The notes under the pieces are model-generated. The model did not search any database, had not been told where the DNA came from, and saw nothing but the letters and a program-made list of their open reading frames with translations. Both the position numbers and the translations under genes were made by a program. From positions 18,523,501 to 18,587,500 of the forward strand of contig CM051460.1 in NCBI GenBank assembly GCA_028095005.1: a DNA stretch of 64,000 nucleotides, in the 5' to 3' direction. Numbering within the stretch: position 1 is the first letter of the stretch; each line of letters begins with the position of its first letter. The DNA comes from Rhynchospora pubera. Its lineage: Eukaryota; Streptophyta; Magnoliopsida; Poales; Cyperaceae. Positions 38,063-49,477 of this stretch are shown here, one piece after another.

Positions 38063-38260
38063 ACGCGTTTATGAAACGCGCTCCAGGGCTCCGAACGCGT
38101 TTCATAAACGCGCACAAAGGACTGACTCGTCTCAAAAGGCGTAACTGCAGGGAGGAATTTATTCTCCTTCGTACGCGTTTATAAAACGCGTTGGAATCTC
38201 TTGAGCGCGTTTCATAAACGCGTAAGAAGGGGAATTCAAATACGCTTTTCTAAAACGCGT
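38063..38260. repeat. Five palindromic subterminal repeats, right end
   Basis: Copies at 38063-38080, 38095-38112, 38173-38191, 38204-38222 and 38242-38260, with the same ACGCGTTTATAAAACGCGT form as in the left end. Confidence 0.85.
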
Positions 38261-38344
38261 TGGAACTTTCTTCTTATTAAAAAAAATAATAATTCTGTGT
38301 ATTAAAATTTGTGGTGTCAAAAATTCTATATAAAATAATTTCGG
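38160..38344 (-). repeat. MULE right terminal inverted repeat
   Basis: Reverse complement of 20964-21147 over about 180 bp, ending AAAATAATTTCGG before the target duplication. Confidence 0.9.
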
Positions 38345-38569
38345 AAGACTTTTACATAACAACATTTTTATGCATAAAATTTATTTTGAGTGATGTGAAA
38401 TTGGTGAATTATACGAACCGGACCGCCATCGGATTAAGACGATAAAACATTGGTGAGAGATAAAATCTCCCTTCTACTTCCAATTTCGGACTTATTATCA
38501 TCTGCTTTATTTTTGTATTTAATTTAATTTAATTTTTTTACGCACTTGAACTTGTTCGTCATTCCAAAG
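38345..38569. repeat. Copy A right part, with right target duplication
   Basis: Starts with AAGACTTTT, the right MULE target duplication, then ATAACAACATTTT and ATTATACGAACCGGAC, matching copy B at 42663-43079. It ends in GTCATTCCAAAG, where copy B begins. Confidence 0.85.
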
Positions 38570-39202
38570 TCTGATACCAATATTGTTCTTTCAAAAAGCA
38601 CGATATCGACCAATACCATTCTTTTAAAGAACCATATTAGCTAGTATCGTTCTTTGAAAGAACGATATTTGTCCAGTGCTTTCGATAAGAAAACGATCTC
38701 TCCATCTTCCTCTCATTTCCTTTTTTCTTAGACCCAGCGCTCGAGAAGCTCCTCTTCTTGAGGTAAGTTTTATTTATTTATTTATTTAATATGTATTTAA
38801 TTTATTTAGTTTAATTAGGTAAATAATAGAAAAATTAGGATAATTATTGTAAAAATAAAAAATACAACAAATAAGAATAATTATTATAACTAATTTAAAT
38901 TTAATTGAAATTATTTTTCCTTGGAGTGAAAAAAAAATTTGCATTAGACGCTCGTATTAAGACATGTTATTACTAAAACCAAACGATATCATCCAAAACA
39001 CACCGAGCCGTTAATTAAAATCATTTTTTTCACACGCAATTTCATTTCATTATAATTTTTTTTATCAAAAGAAATGGATTTCATTTCATTTGATCAAAAT
39101 TTCTATATTATTTGACCTAACAAAATTTCGAAAAATCAATTCTAATGAAATGAAGTGAAATGGCATTCAACGTGAAAATCAATATATATATATATATATA
39201 GA

Positions 39203-39602
39203 GGATTGCTATAATGCTATGCATAGCACGGATGTCATTTGTGCTACGGATTCGTTCTTGAATTTCATGCTTCAACCAACCGATCCAAACCGTTCATTGT
39301 CTTTTACATATTGAAATCTCATTAGAAACCGAATTTTATATTTTTTAAAATTTTTTTACTATTTTTCTTAAACTTTTGAAAATCACTTTTATTGAAGGGT
39401 CCAGAATTTATTGGATTAAGTATTTTAAAAAATCTGAGAAAAATAGTAAAAAAATTAAAAAAAATGTAAAATTTGGTTTCTAATGAGATTTCAATATGAA
39501 GAAGATAATGAACGGTTTGGATCGGTTGTTTGAAACATGAAATTCAAAAACGAATCCATAGCATGAAGAGCATCCGTGCTATGCATAGTATTTTAGCAAT
39601 CC
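39203..39602. mobile_element. Foldback MITE with GGATTGCTATAATGCTATGC end
   Basis: 400-bp inverted repeat. The arms pair almost fully (GGATTGCT...GCATAGCACGGATG with CATCCGTGCTATGC...AGCAATCC). It sits in a TA/GA microsatellite and is missing at the matching place in copy A. Confidence 0.88.
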
Positions 39603-39618
39603 TCTGTGTGTGTGTATG

Positions 39619-39670
<52 letters not shown>

Positions 39671-39676
<6 letters not shown>

Positions 39677-40053
39677 CTAAAGTAGACTCTAGCGCACGGA
39701 TCAAACCCGTATGCTTGAGTCATTTTTCAAAATCTAAAATTAAACAGTCGATTCAAACCGTTCAAATTGTTCTCCGTATTAAAATATCGTTGGAGACCAA
39801 AATTTTACATTTTTTCTAATTTTTTTTGCTATATATTATGCTATTTTCAAATTGGAGGATCTGAAATACTCCTTTATAGTCTTTTTTTGAAAATAGCATA
39901 ACATATAGCAAAAAATTTTGAAAAATGTTAATTTTGGTTTACTAAGAGATTTCAGTATAGAGAACAATTTGAACATATTAGATCGACTGTATGAATTTTA
40001 GATTTTGAAAAAACGACTCCAGTTCGGTGTGCTGGAATCTACTTTAGCCCATC
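39671..40053. mobile_element. Foldback MITE, copy B counterpart
   Basis: Begins GATTTGCTAAAGTAGACTC and ends GAATCTACTTTAGCCCATC. It is at the same place as 20424-20822 in copy A. Confidence 0.85.
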
Positions 40054-40064
40054 TCTCTCTCAAT

Positions 40065-40669
40065 CTCTACTATATTAAAAGCACCAATGTAAGAGTGTAA
40101 ACCTTCAAACTAAGGATGTATCCAACTCTTCAATTTGTGATCTGAACTGTTGATTTACAAAATAAAGTTCGGATGATACTCTCCAAATGAAAAGTTAATT
40201 AACTCTCGACTTTTCGTCTGTAGCACTCGATTCGAAAGGGCATTGGCCTTTCCTTCGCGCACACCAGTTCGATTCTCGCTGAAACATATATTTTTTTGTC
40301 CGACAAAATTTTATTCATCCCCTCTTCGCATCTTTTCGTCGTGAGCAATTTCGGCCGACAATTTTTAAAATAAAATAATTTGCTTGCGGCGTTTGAATTA
40401 TTTATTTTAAAATTCGAATTATCATCCCTTTTCATCTAAGCACCGCCTCCTTCGCTAAGCCAAATGTTCATTTTGAAATTCCCTCTTTACTCCAAATCTT
40501 CATCAATTCTTGATCATCGTCGCCTCCTTCTCTGAGCATTAATTCGTTTCCAAAAGGGTGTGTCGTGCTGTCCTACTCAAATAAAATTCAAAATCCCTCA
40601 TTGAATAGTTGGATACACCCTTGATTTGAAGATTTACACTCTTACATTGGTGTTTTTAATATAGTAGAG
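40065..40669. mobile_element. 605-bp TIR element
   Basis: Ends are CTCTACTATATTAAAAGCAC and the complement, continuing to pair over about 37 bp (CCAATGTAAGAGTGTAAA / TTTACACTCTTACATTGG). Interior has no recognisable gene. It is absent from copy A. Confidence 0.8.
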
Positions 40670-41333
40670 ACTAATTCTAATTTGATTTGAATTTTAATTA
40701 AGTTGCTGCTCTCCCAGTCAAATTCCAACCGCATCACTGGCAAAGCGGCAACCCTCATTGTCCCACCGCTGTTAAGGTATTTTATATCATTTTCATGTCA
40801 TTTGTTTTATCTTTGTACTATGAAGTAGTGTGAATTTGATTTTACATTGCTTCTTATGCGTTTTGATTTAAAATTTTAGATGACATGTTGAGCGATTTAC
40901 TCAAGAGCTTTTTCTCTTCAAACAAATATTGCGTTTTGTCTTTTACCTAACAACAAATTTTTGATCAATTTGTTGAAATTCAGTAGGATTAATATTTATT
41001 ATTTTTTTTTAGATTTATGAAGGAAGGGTCCAAGACAAGAAGAATTTGGTCAAATTTGAAATTTGGAGTTAGAGCTGTCAATACCATACCGTTTCGCACG
41101 TATTCCGTTCCGTTTCGTCGTGGCGGAACAGAAACGGAGTAGATTTTTCTTGCGTTTGAAGAAGCGGACCAGCAGAAGATTTTGCAATGTATGCATGCAG
41201 GAGTATAATTGAACTTTATGATTTTGCCGCAGCACACGTGAAAATTTTTTTTTGAAGCAAGCAGCACACATGACTTTAAATATTCTGTTTTGGCAATTGA
41301 ATCTCCATTATGTAAGAGGATACTAATAAATTA
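40670..41333. other. Copy-B-only insertion, unclassified
   Basis: Between two elements, with no counterpart in copy A. No gene was recognised; the short minus-strand frames around 40989-41271 match nothing known to me. Confidence 0.4.
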
Positions 41334-41560
41334 GGGTGTGTTTGGATGCAACGGAATAAGACGGGAATAGGAAATAGGAATAAAAAATTTCGGTTTGCGT
41401 GCTTATCCTTATTCCTTATTTTTATACCATGGTTTTGTTAGTATAGGAATAAGGGATCTTATTCCTTATTCTTGAGTTGTTTGGGTTGCACAAGAATAAG
41501 AATAAGCACGCAAACCGAAATTCCTTATTTTTATTCCCTATTCCCAACCTATCCAAACAC
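41334..41560. mobile_element. MITE with GGGTGTGTTTGGATG end
   Basis: About 227-bp inverted repeat with arms AAATTTCGGTTTGCGTGCTT and AAGCACGCAAACCGAAATT. Same family as 1-164 and 56167-56346. Confidence 0.82.
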
Positions 41561-42017
41561 ATAAAGGAATAGTGTTGAAGTAAGAAGATACTGATAAATT
41601 ATACCATTTTTTTGGCGATAAAATTGCGGGGCCATGGCTCCTTAATTTGTAGAAATTAAAATTTAAATTTTTCGTTGGATAGATGGATTCAAGTGATATA
41701 GTCATATAAAAAAAATTTGTTTAGTTGTAAAAACTAATTTACTCATTTCCTGCTTTTTTTTATGTAAAGCCTAACAATTTTGTTTTGCTACTAGAGGTGA
41801 TTCAATTATATCATTAGATGTGATCGTGTATTTTCATTTAACACTCGCTATTCACAGCATATTAAATTTGCATAGCCGTAACGTTTTTTTTTATGCATGC
41901 ATATAGTTATAGACAGGGACCATTTGATTAAGCGCCAAAAGGCATAATCTTATGTTCTCATAAAATTTTGCTCACACTTATATAAAAAAATCTGCCCACA
42001 CATTGAGTGGGTTGCTA
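41561..42017. other. Gene-free AT-rich stretch
   Basis: No gene or repeat family recognised; lies between a MITE and a long TA microsatellite. Confidence 0.4.
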
Positions 42018-42556
<539 letters not shown>

Positions 42557-42662
42557 TCCATTGTCACATGCACAATCATTTATTAACGTACAACTTATGC
42601 ATTACTATAGATCTTTAATTGCTTCGGCGCACATTATGAGTTCAATGATGACCAAAGCATTG

Positions 42663-42671
42663 AAGACTTCT
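42663..42671. other. Empty MULE insertion site
   Basis: AAGACTTCT occurs once, flanked by CCAAAGCATTG on the left and GAATAACAACATTTTATGC on the right. These flanks match the two sides of the MULE in copy A. Confidence 0.88.
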
Positions 42672-42698
42672 GAATAACAACATTTTATGCAAAAATGA

Positions 42699-42905
42699 TG
42701 TGTTTGGATGCGCAAGAGTAAGAATCCAAATAAGAATAAGTCTCAAATTTTTTATTCTTGTACAACCCAAATAACACAAGAATAAAAGAACTTATCTGAC
42801 CCCTTATTTTTATACTAACAAAACTATGAAATTTAAATAACAATAAAAAATTCTAGAATCTCGTGCCAATCGTTATTCTTATGCTTATTCGGCCTCCATC
42901 CAAAC
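42699..42905. mobile_element. MITE, TGTGTTTGGATGC type
   Basis: Begins TGTGTTTGGATGCGCAAG and ends GCCTCCATCCAAAC, with palindromic arms of TTATTCTTG/CAAGAATAA words. Absent from the equivalent place in copy A near 38375. Confidence 0.75.
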
Positions 42906-43079
42906 TTTTGAGTGATGTAAAATTGGTGAATTATACGAACCGGACTGACGATAAAACACTGGGGAGAGATAAAATCTCTCTTCTACTTCAAATTTCGGAC
43001 TTATTATCATTTGCTTTATTTCTGTATTTAATTTAATTTAATTTTTGTTACGCACTTGAACTTGGTTTGTCATTCCAAA

Positions 43080-43405
43080 ATTCCGTGGGTTCGCCACAAT
43101 CTTTTTGTGGTCCTAGAATTCAGATACTATGCTTCCATGTGTCACAAAGAATCCCAACGACAGCTCAGCTTAGAGATATTTTGGTGCCCACCGAAAATCG
43201 TAATGGGTAGTCAGTGGTCCAATTAATAACTAATGATTTTCTCCTGCGTCGGAAATTGTGTGACCAATCTCACCACTGTACCCATTTAAATTGCTCCAAA
43301 ATGATGTTTACTACTCGCTACAGAATCTACTACGAAACATTGCCACTGAAGATTTAATGTACTGTCGATAGGTTTCTGGCTTTCTGCCCATGGCCGCGGG
43401 AGCGT
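43080..43405. other. Gene-free spacer
   Basis: No gene, RNA or complete mobile element seen between duplication copy B and the MITE at 43406. Confidence 0.4.
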
Positions 43406-43592
43406 ATCCTCTGGATGGTTGTTATTCAACCATCCAGTGAACGTCTTTCGATACGAGCCGTCTGATTTAATCTAAACGGTTAGATTTTTTCGGACCTATC
43501 AATTTTAGTATCATGCACGGGGCATTTATAGTCATTGAGATTAAATCAGACGGTTGAAATCGAACCATCCACTGGATGGCCATCCAGAGGAT
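43406..43592. mobile_element. Small MITE with ATCCTCTGGATGG ends
   Basis: 187-bp inverted repeat. Ends ATCCTCTGGATGG and CCATCCAGAGGAT; inner AAATCAGACGGTTGAAATCG pairs with the left arm. Confidence 0.8.
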
Positions 43593-43793
43593 CCGAATTC
43601 ATGGCATATTGGCATGGGTTTCCCAGTTCAAATTTTTTGGCGTAGCGCCACTGACCGCGTAATTATCAGGCAACTTCGGCAATCGCTTCGTTAATATGAG
43701 AAAAGACGTGTCAAAAGCTGATCCCATCGTGATTATGATCGTACGAACAGGAAACGTGCATTGGAGATTTCAGGCTTTTAGCCCTTTTGTGAC

Positions 43794-43976
43794 AAATTAA
43801 GATCCGCTGCCGCGCGACACATGGTGTAGGGCAATATCTTGGCCGCCTGATCAAGATCCAATAGACAAGGGAGCTCCGTGTATGTAATCTAGATTAACAG
43901 GCCCATAAAAAATAAACCGTCCGATCAAGATCGGACGGTTCGTAGTGCGCTACACCGTTTCCGCGCTACAGCAAAT
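43794..43976. mobile_element. Small MITE with an 11-bp target duplication
   Basis: 183 bp, flanked by CCTTTTGTGAC at 43783-43793 and 43977-43987. The imperfect ends (GCTGCCGCGC... / ...GCGCTACAGC) pair, and an internal hairpin CCGTCCGATC/GATCGGACGG is present. The long target duplication suggests a Mutator-type MITE. Confidence 0.75.
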
Positions 43977-43987
43977 CCTTTTGTGAC

Positions 43988-45117
43988 CTGCTGAAAAAAT
44001 CGAACGGGCGGGGAGAATCAGTGGTGGCTTCGTCGTGATTTCCACGAAGTTCGAGGGTTGCTTCGTTTTCTCTGACTGACTGCGGTCTGTCTTCGTTCAC
44101 AGCTTTTTGTGTAGATCCGGTCTATTATTTTTTAATAAATGCCAACTTGCCCGCACAAAAAAGAAAAGCATCTTTATGGTTTTATCATTAAAAAAAATAG
44201 TATTTTTTACTAAACAAAGGATGAAAAAAAATAATAAGCATAATGAATTGCAGTATAATTTATTATTATTATTTCTATGATTTGTATTATATTCCAAAAT
44301 TAAAATGTATTTTAATACAGGATTTGTAATTCATTCTGTTTGGATAAAAATAAATTAAAATAAACAGATACTTGTACGTTCCAACAACTAATTGACAAAA
44401 GATGTAGAATGACTTGTCCCAAATATATACATATGTAATATAAACAAAATAATAATATGAAAACTATATGTTAAAATCACCAAAAAATATTAAAATATAT
44501 TCATAATGTACAACATCATTCCTATATGAAAGTGACTTTTTGAGTGAACTTGGGACATATCGATTTCTAGATTCTGTATTTTTTTTAATACAAAAATTTT
44601 CAATATTTATTTTATTTTATTAGTAGTTTTATTGTGAAGGTAAACAAGCAAGAAAAAGTTTCTACAAAATTTTATTGTTTTTAAGATTTTGTTAATATAT
44701 CTATTAATTGTTTTGATCACATCATATATATATTAAAAAATTCTAAAGCAGACTATGATATCTTGTGGATGAAAGTTGGCTTCCTAACTGTAATACATGC
44801 AATTTCAAAATAATTTGACGTTCGTTTTAAGTCAGTTGAAAAAAATAGATATAATTGCTAAATAAGGTGTAATATATATATATTATTTTGGTTCAACGTG
44901 GTTTGTAATATCATAATTCAAGTATTAGCAAACATAAAAAATCATAAAATATTGAAATTAAATTACATGTAATAATTCACTAAATTATTACATTAAAGAA
45001 TATTGGAATAAATTCACCATAAAGTGCCTTTAAGTTTCACCAAAATTAATGATGCGAATCCACCAACATAAACATTATCAGAGATGAACAGGGAAATCAT
45101 TATTTGAATCCTATTTT
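43988..45117. other. Gene-free AT-rich DNA
   Basis: No gene, RNA or complete mobile element seen. Many short AT-rich runs only. Confidence 0.4.
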
Positions 45118-45180
45118 GTCACATCCCAAATCAAGCCGCAATTTGGGGAGAATAACCCCGCCGCGTATGCACATATTTAT
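45118..45180 (-). mobile_element. LTR end remnant, related to the nested LTR element
   Basis: Starts TGTCACATCCCAAATCAAGC and contains ACCCCGCCGCGTATGCA, matching the reverse complement of the 3' end of the LTRs at 25736 and 32142. It is a decayed, inverted end; no partner end was found. Confidence 0.6.
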
Positions 45181-45626
45181 TCCGAATTGTTTATTGCATC
45201 ATCTTTTGAAATATGTGAGGACAACAATTCTTAGAATTTGATCTAAAGATATGCCATAATTTCAGAGAAAGAAAACATTACATTGATTTGTTTTGACATG
45301 ACCAACAATTAAAAAGCAACGATTTCAACTGTCCATTTTATTAGTGCAGTTCTTCCTACTCTTGATGGCATTAAAAGTAAAACACATAGTATATTTTTAT
45401 TAAATACGACTTTAACCCAAACTAGTGCAATATAAGAAAAAGGAACGAATTCATTGAATTCCCATACACCGGGTGCAACCAGAAATCTTCTCCTGGAAAG
45501 GAAGGTTTTCTTACAGTGGGCGCAGGTCGTCAGCGACTAGAAATTTCCCTTTCAAATTGGCGTATTAACCTTCAGTCTCTTTAAATCAGATCGAATCGGT
45601 CTACGCTGAGACAGATACCAAAGCCC

Positions 45627-45634
45627 GTATAAAG
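45627..45634 (+). promoter_or_regulatory. TATA box of the HRLI gene
   Basis: GTATAAAG followed by a CT-rich leader, about 140 bp before the ATG at 45772. Confidence 0.6.
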
Positions 45635-45771
45635 AGAGACCACCTCTCCATTTTCTCTTCCCTTTCTCTCCTCTCCTCTCTCTTCCTCTTCCAAGGCAAG
45701 AATCTGCGCTTGAGAGTTGAGAGCGCTAAACTAGAGATCTAGCGCTTCGTATTCGCTTCTAGTGAGGAGAA

Positions 45772-47862
45772 ATGAGCTTCGTGTCGTTCGCTGGAAGAGT
45801 TCTCTTCGCCTCTGTTTTCCTCCTCTCCGCCTACCAGGAGTGAGTATTTCGTTTCATTTTTCATGTGTTCCGTTGTTTTCCTTTCAGATCTGTTGATTTT
45901 TGCGCGATATGGTTCGAAATTTCGGTGTGTGGTCAGGGATCTAGGGTTTTGTGTTGAACCTTGGGGTTTTGTCGTTATCTGTATATCTGACTTCTGAAAT
46001 CGACCTATGGATTTCAAACTCCATGATTTAAGGTTTTACAAAATAATCTGTACGAAGCTATGTCTCGGTGTGTAGATTTGGTGATTAATGGTCTGAATTT
46101 AGCAGATTTGAATGGAATGACTTGTTGTAGCTGTCTCGATCTGTTTGATTTGAGATCAGAATCCATTATACCATATCAAGATCTATTAGTTAGTATGTAT
46201 TCAAAGAGGACATTGTACAAATGATTCAAATTTAGGCAAGTTTTTTATTTTATACAAGCTGAATAAATTAGTTGGCTCTCCAGTTGACTAAGGGATATTG
46301 CAACATCAGCAAGTCTGGGTAATGGAGATTTTCAGTTTCAGATGTTTTTTCTTAGGAAGGGATTTGAATTGGCTGTTCATTCCCTTCCCTGACATATTTA
46401 AGTGACCTTGGACTGGGATACCTCCATTAGCTTGTACAACTGGTGAGCAATTGGAGCAAAAATTTCCCTCCAATGCTTGCACAATCTTATCCTTTGATAG
46501 TTTTGACATGGTTAAGATTACATTGTTTCAATTTAATAGCTGCCGATGTTGTGCTTTCTTAACCTCTAGTTTTGAGTGTAGATCTTAATTTACTATTATG
46601 GGCAATAAAAGAAAATTTATTAATTTGTTTATTCCTTGTGGGTTTGTCTACAGGTTTAATGAATTTGGGACAGATGGTGGACCTGCAGCTAAGGCCCTTA
46701 AGCCCAAGTTTAATATTTTGACAAAGCACATCAACTCTCATCTTGGAGTTGCCCTTCCTCCCATTGATGTAAGTGTAGATAAATATTAGATATGGCAAAA
46801 TTTCATGTGTGCCCCTATGAGACCTTAAAATTGCAATGCGTGTGCTTGCAAAATAAGCATTTTTTTATACAAGCTACAAATATTAGGATGTAGCAATAGA
46901 TTTTATCTCATCTTTTAACAAATTAATTCAGATTAGGACAATTTGCATTGGTTTTGCATAGGATGATGATGCACAATCAACCATACTTGTAGTACAGTGA
47001 ATGTTAATGTCTTTTTGCAATTCTAGGGTTGTATATTGAGATTCCTTATTATCACTTCATAACATGGTAAAATTATGAACTAGTTTAGGATTGGATATTA
47101 TTCTATATTGTTCCTAATTGTTTTAAATTATGCAGATGAAGCATGTTATTATGGCTACAATTGCTCTGAAGGGGCTTGGAGGTCTCCTGTTCATCCTCAG
47201 CAGCACTGTGGGAGCTTACCTCTTGGTTTGTTTTTCTCGCCTTTTGCTTTCTCTTTCTCATTCTTTCTTTTTTTCCCTGGAAGAAAACACTACATTCATC
47301 AGTCTATTATCAGACTATATGTGGTGCTTTTTTTTGTCACCCCCTTTTCCAAAAGTTGACGTCAGTTCAATATGTAATTACTGGGGGATTCACCATGCCA
47401 TTTTCAATTTTTGATTCATCGTATGATTTAACACTTGCATTTTGTGTTACAGGTACTTTACCTTGTTTTTATTAACTCCAGTGGTGTATGATTTCTACAA
47501 CTATGATTCTGACAGAAACGAGTTTGTGCAACTTTTCATCAAGTTCAATCAGGTTCGTCAGTAATTATGATCACATTTTATTACTGCAGCCAACAACTTT
47601 AGCTCCTTGGTAAAATTTACTTAAGAAATAAATCATGTTGATTGCTTCCCTTTAGACAAAACTATAAAGAAACAAAAGGGCAAAAAGCCATGGTTTCAAC
47701 TTTCTATCATCTGTGTTCCATTTTTCAAGAGTTGTTAACAACTAATACATTTTGTAACAGAATTTGGCGCTATTTGGTGCATTGCTCTTCTTCATCGGGA
47801 TGAAGAACTCTATCCCAAAGCGTGCTTCTAAGAAGAAGGGACCCAAGTCGAAAACCAATTAA
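45772..47862 (+). CDS. HR-like lesion-inducer (DoxX-like) protein; one-base frameshift in exon 4
   Basis: Exons 45772-45839, 46654-46768, 47136-47225, 47453-47552 and 47761-47862, all with GT-AG junctions. The encoded pieces (FVSFAGRVLFASVFLLSAYQ, FGTDGGPAAKALKPKFN, ALKGLGGLLFILSSTVGAYL, PVVYDFYNYDSDRNEFVQLF, NLALFGALLFFIGMKNSIP, basic C-terminal tail) match the conserved plant HRLI family of about 157 aa with several membrane segments. Family members have been linked to cell-death-like lesions and are thought to sit in internal membranes. Exon 4 is 100 bp, where the neighbouring phases and family alignment require 99. The extra base lies around 47465-47475. As written, the frame stops at 47489-47491 after about 103 residues. 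Everything else is intact, so an assembly error in the T run or a recent mutation are both possible. Confidence 0.87.
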
Positions 47863-48188
47863 TTTGATTAGATAGGATGTGTCTGTTTTCATATTTCTTT
47901 CATCATATGTATTATGTACCTGTACTGGTTCTTTCTTTTTGGGGGGAAGGCCAAGGCCTTGCAAGGTGTGTATGGATTGAGATTAATTAGGATCTTAGGT
48001 CTTTTTATTTTGATATTTTGTGGCCCGTTCTTGGATTTATAGTTTGCCATTTCTAGGTTTCAGGAGTTTCAGTCATTTTAGCGTTTTTGATACTTGAGGT
48101 CCCTAAATTGTTTCATTTTCAAATCATTGGTCTGGTGGTTTTTTTTGTTTGTCATGATAATGTTTTCCTTACTGTGTCTATATCTAAT
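47863..48188. other. 3' region of the HRLI gene
   Basis: T-rich 3' untranslated and flanking sequence, ending at the nested MITE pair. Confidence 0.5.
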
Positions 48189-49070
48189 CGTTTGGATTGA
48201 AGTGAGAATTTGGGGAATTAGGAAAATTTTCAATTCCTAGGTATAAATTTATTATAAACAATCTAAACTCTTCATAAAGTTATACACTTTTCAATAAATT
48301 TATTTCTAGGAATAGAAAATTTTCCAAATTCCTATAAGATCCTGTTTGTTTGTGACTTAAAGGTGCATAACTCTTTAGTCACCAAACACCTCTTATATAA
48401 AATGCCTTAAGGGTATATAACTTATGTAACCAAAATAGGTTGCATAAGTTATGCATGGTCCCCTTTAATTTTTTTCCCAACAATACCCCGTTAAAAATAA
48501 TTAATAATATTATTTAATAATTAACAAATAATTAATAAATAATAATATTTAACAAGTAAAAATAATTATTAAAAATCATAACTAATAACAAATATTAATT
48601 ATTATAATTAATAATATTTTTACAAGTAATATTAATTATTAATAATAATAACTAATTAATTAAAAAATATTAATAAATAATTTTTTATTAAGTAATTAAT
48701 AATACTTCATAATAATAAAATGATTTGTTATTATCATTAATAATTAATTTTTATAATAATTAATAATATTTAATAAGCAACAATAATTGTTAAAAAATCA
48801 TAATTAATAATAAAGGTTAATTATTATAATTAATAATATTTAACAAGTAATATTAATTATTAATAATAATGATTTAAGAATAATAATTAATTAAAGGCAT
48901 GAATATAAGGGCATTTTAGTATTTTGACATGAATATATGCATGTATTAACTTAGTCATCCTTACTACACAACTAAACATCTATTACATAACACTAAATAA
49001 ATATTTAAGCATCCTTAACTTATGCAACCCCTTACTACACAAACAAACGCCTCCTAAGCGATCCAAACGG
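48189..49070. mobile_element. MITE interrupted by a second MITE
   Basis: Outer ends CGTTTGGATTGAA and CGATCCAAACGG, with inner arm GAATTTGGGGAATTAGGAAA. The internal words resemble the MITEs at 20002 and 59369. Its right end is displaced by the inner element at 48341-49055. Confidence 0.65.
48341..49055. mobile_element. Inner MITE, AT-rich, GTTTGTTTGTG ends
   Basis: Left CCTGTTTGTTTGTGACTTAA pairs with right TACACAAACAAACGCC, and arms GGTGCATAACT / CTTATGCAACC also pair. The interior is almost wholly AATAATTAATA words. It interrupts the outer MITE near its right end. Confidence 0.7.
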
Positions 49071-49477
49071 CCCATGTTCATACTGCATGGGAAGTTCTTG
49101 CATGTGTTAGTTCAGAATCAACACTTCTATGCTTTTGATCACCCAAAATACCGTTGAAATATCACGAAGAAAACGAAAATTTAGTTTTACATCAGCTGAA
49201 TCTACTGTTTATTTTCTTTTCTTTTTTATCCAGTCCAAGGGAAATTGTTCATCTCACGACGAAAATTGTATGAATCTGCGTGAATTCTCAGTACATTATT
49301 TTTCCAAGGAAAACCTGGGTTGTACATTTTATTCTTGTAAGGTGTGATAAATTAATGCTTCAGCTTCATCGCTCGTGTATTAACTAAAAATAAAGCAATA
49401 CCCTTGACTACTCTTATCAAACAGTAAAAACAACATTCAAGGCCAAACACCATACTAATGAAAAACTTCTAGTCCTA
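49071..49477. other. Spacer between convergent genes
   Basis: 3' side of RAF1. No further gene or repeat recognised. Confidence 0.4.

Larger units (their letters stand above)
20964..38344. mobile_element. Mutator-like element (MULE) carrying zinc-finger and PMD genes
   Basis: The element spans 17.4 kb, or about 7.4 kb without the nested LTR element. Its ends are CCGAAATTATTTTATATAG and the complement, a 9-bp target duplication flanks it, and an empty site survives in copy B. The TIRs are about 180 bp and nearly identical. Long TIRs plus a 9-bp duplication are diagnostic of the Mutator superfamily. Inside are two convergent genes: a zinc-finger gene (+, from 21422) and a PMD gene (-, 36966 to 32828). 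No MuDR-type transposase, SWIM or MULE domain is visible, so it is either non-autonomous or moved by an unrecognised protein. Both genes keep their own intron and frame traces, so they reached the element as genomic DNA. Confidence 0.9.

Noticed and set aside
37755..38135. Arg/Glu-rich open frame on the minus strand
   Set aside because: It is a translation of the CT-rich repeat tract and of the MULE palindromes, not a protein gene.
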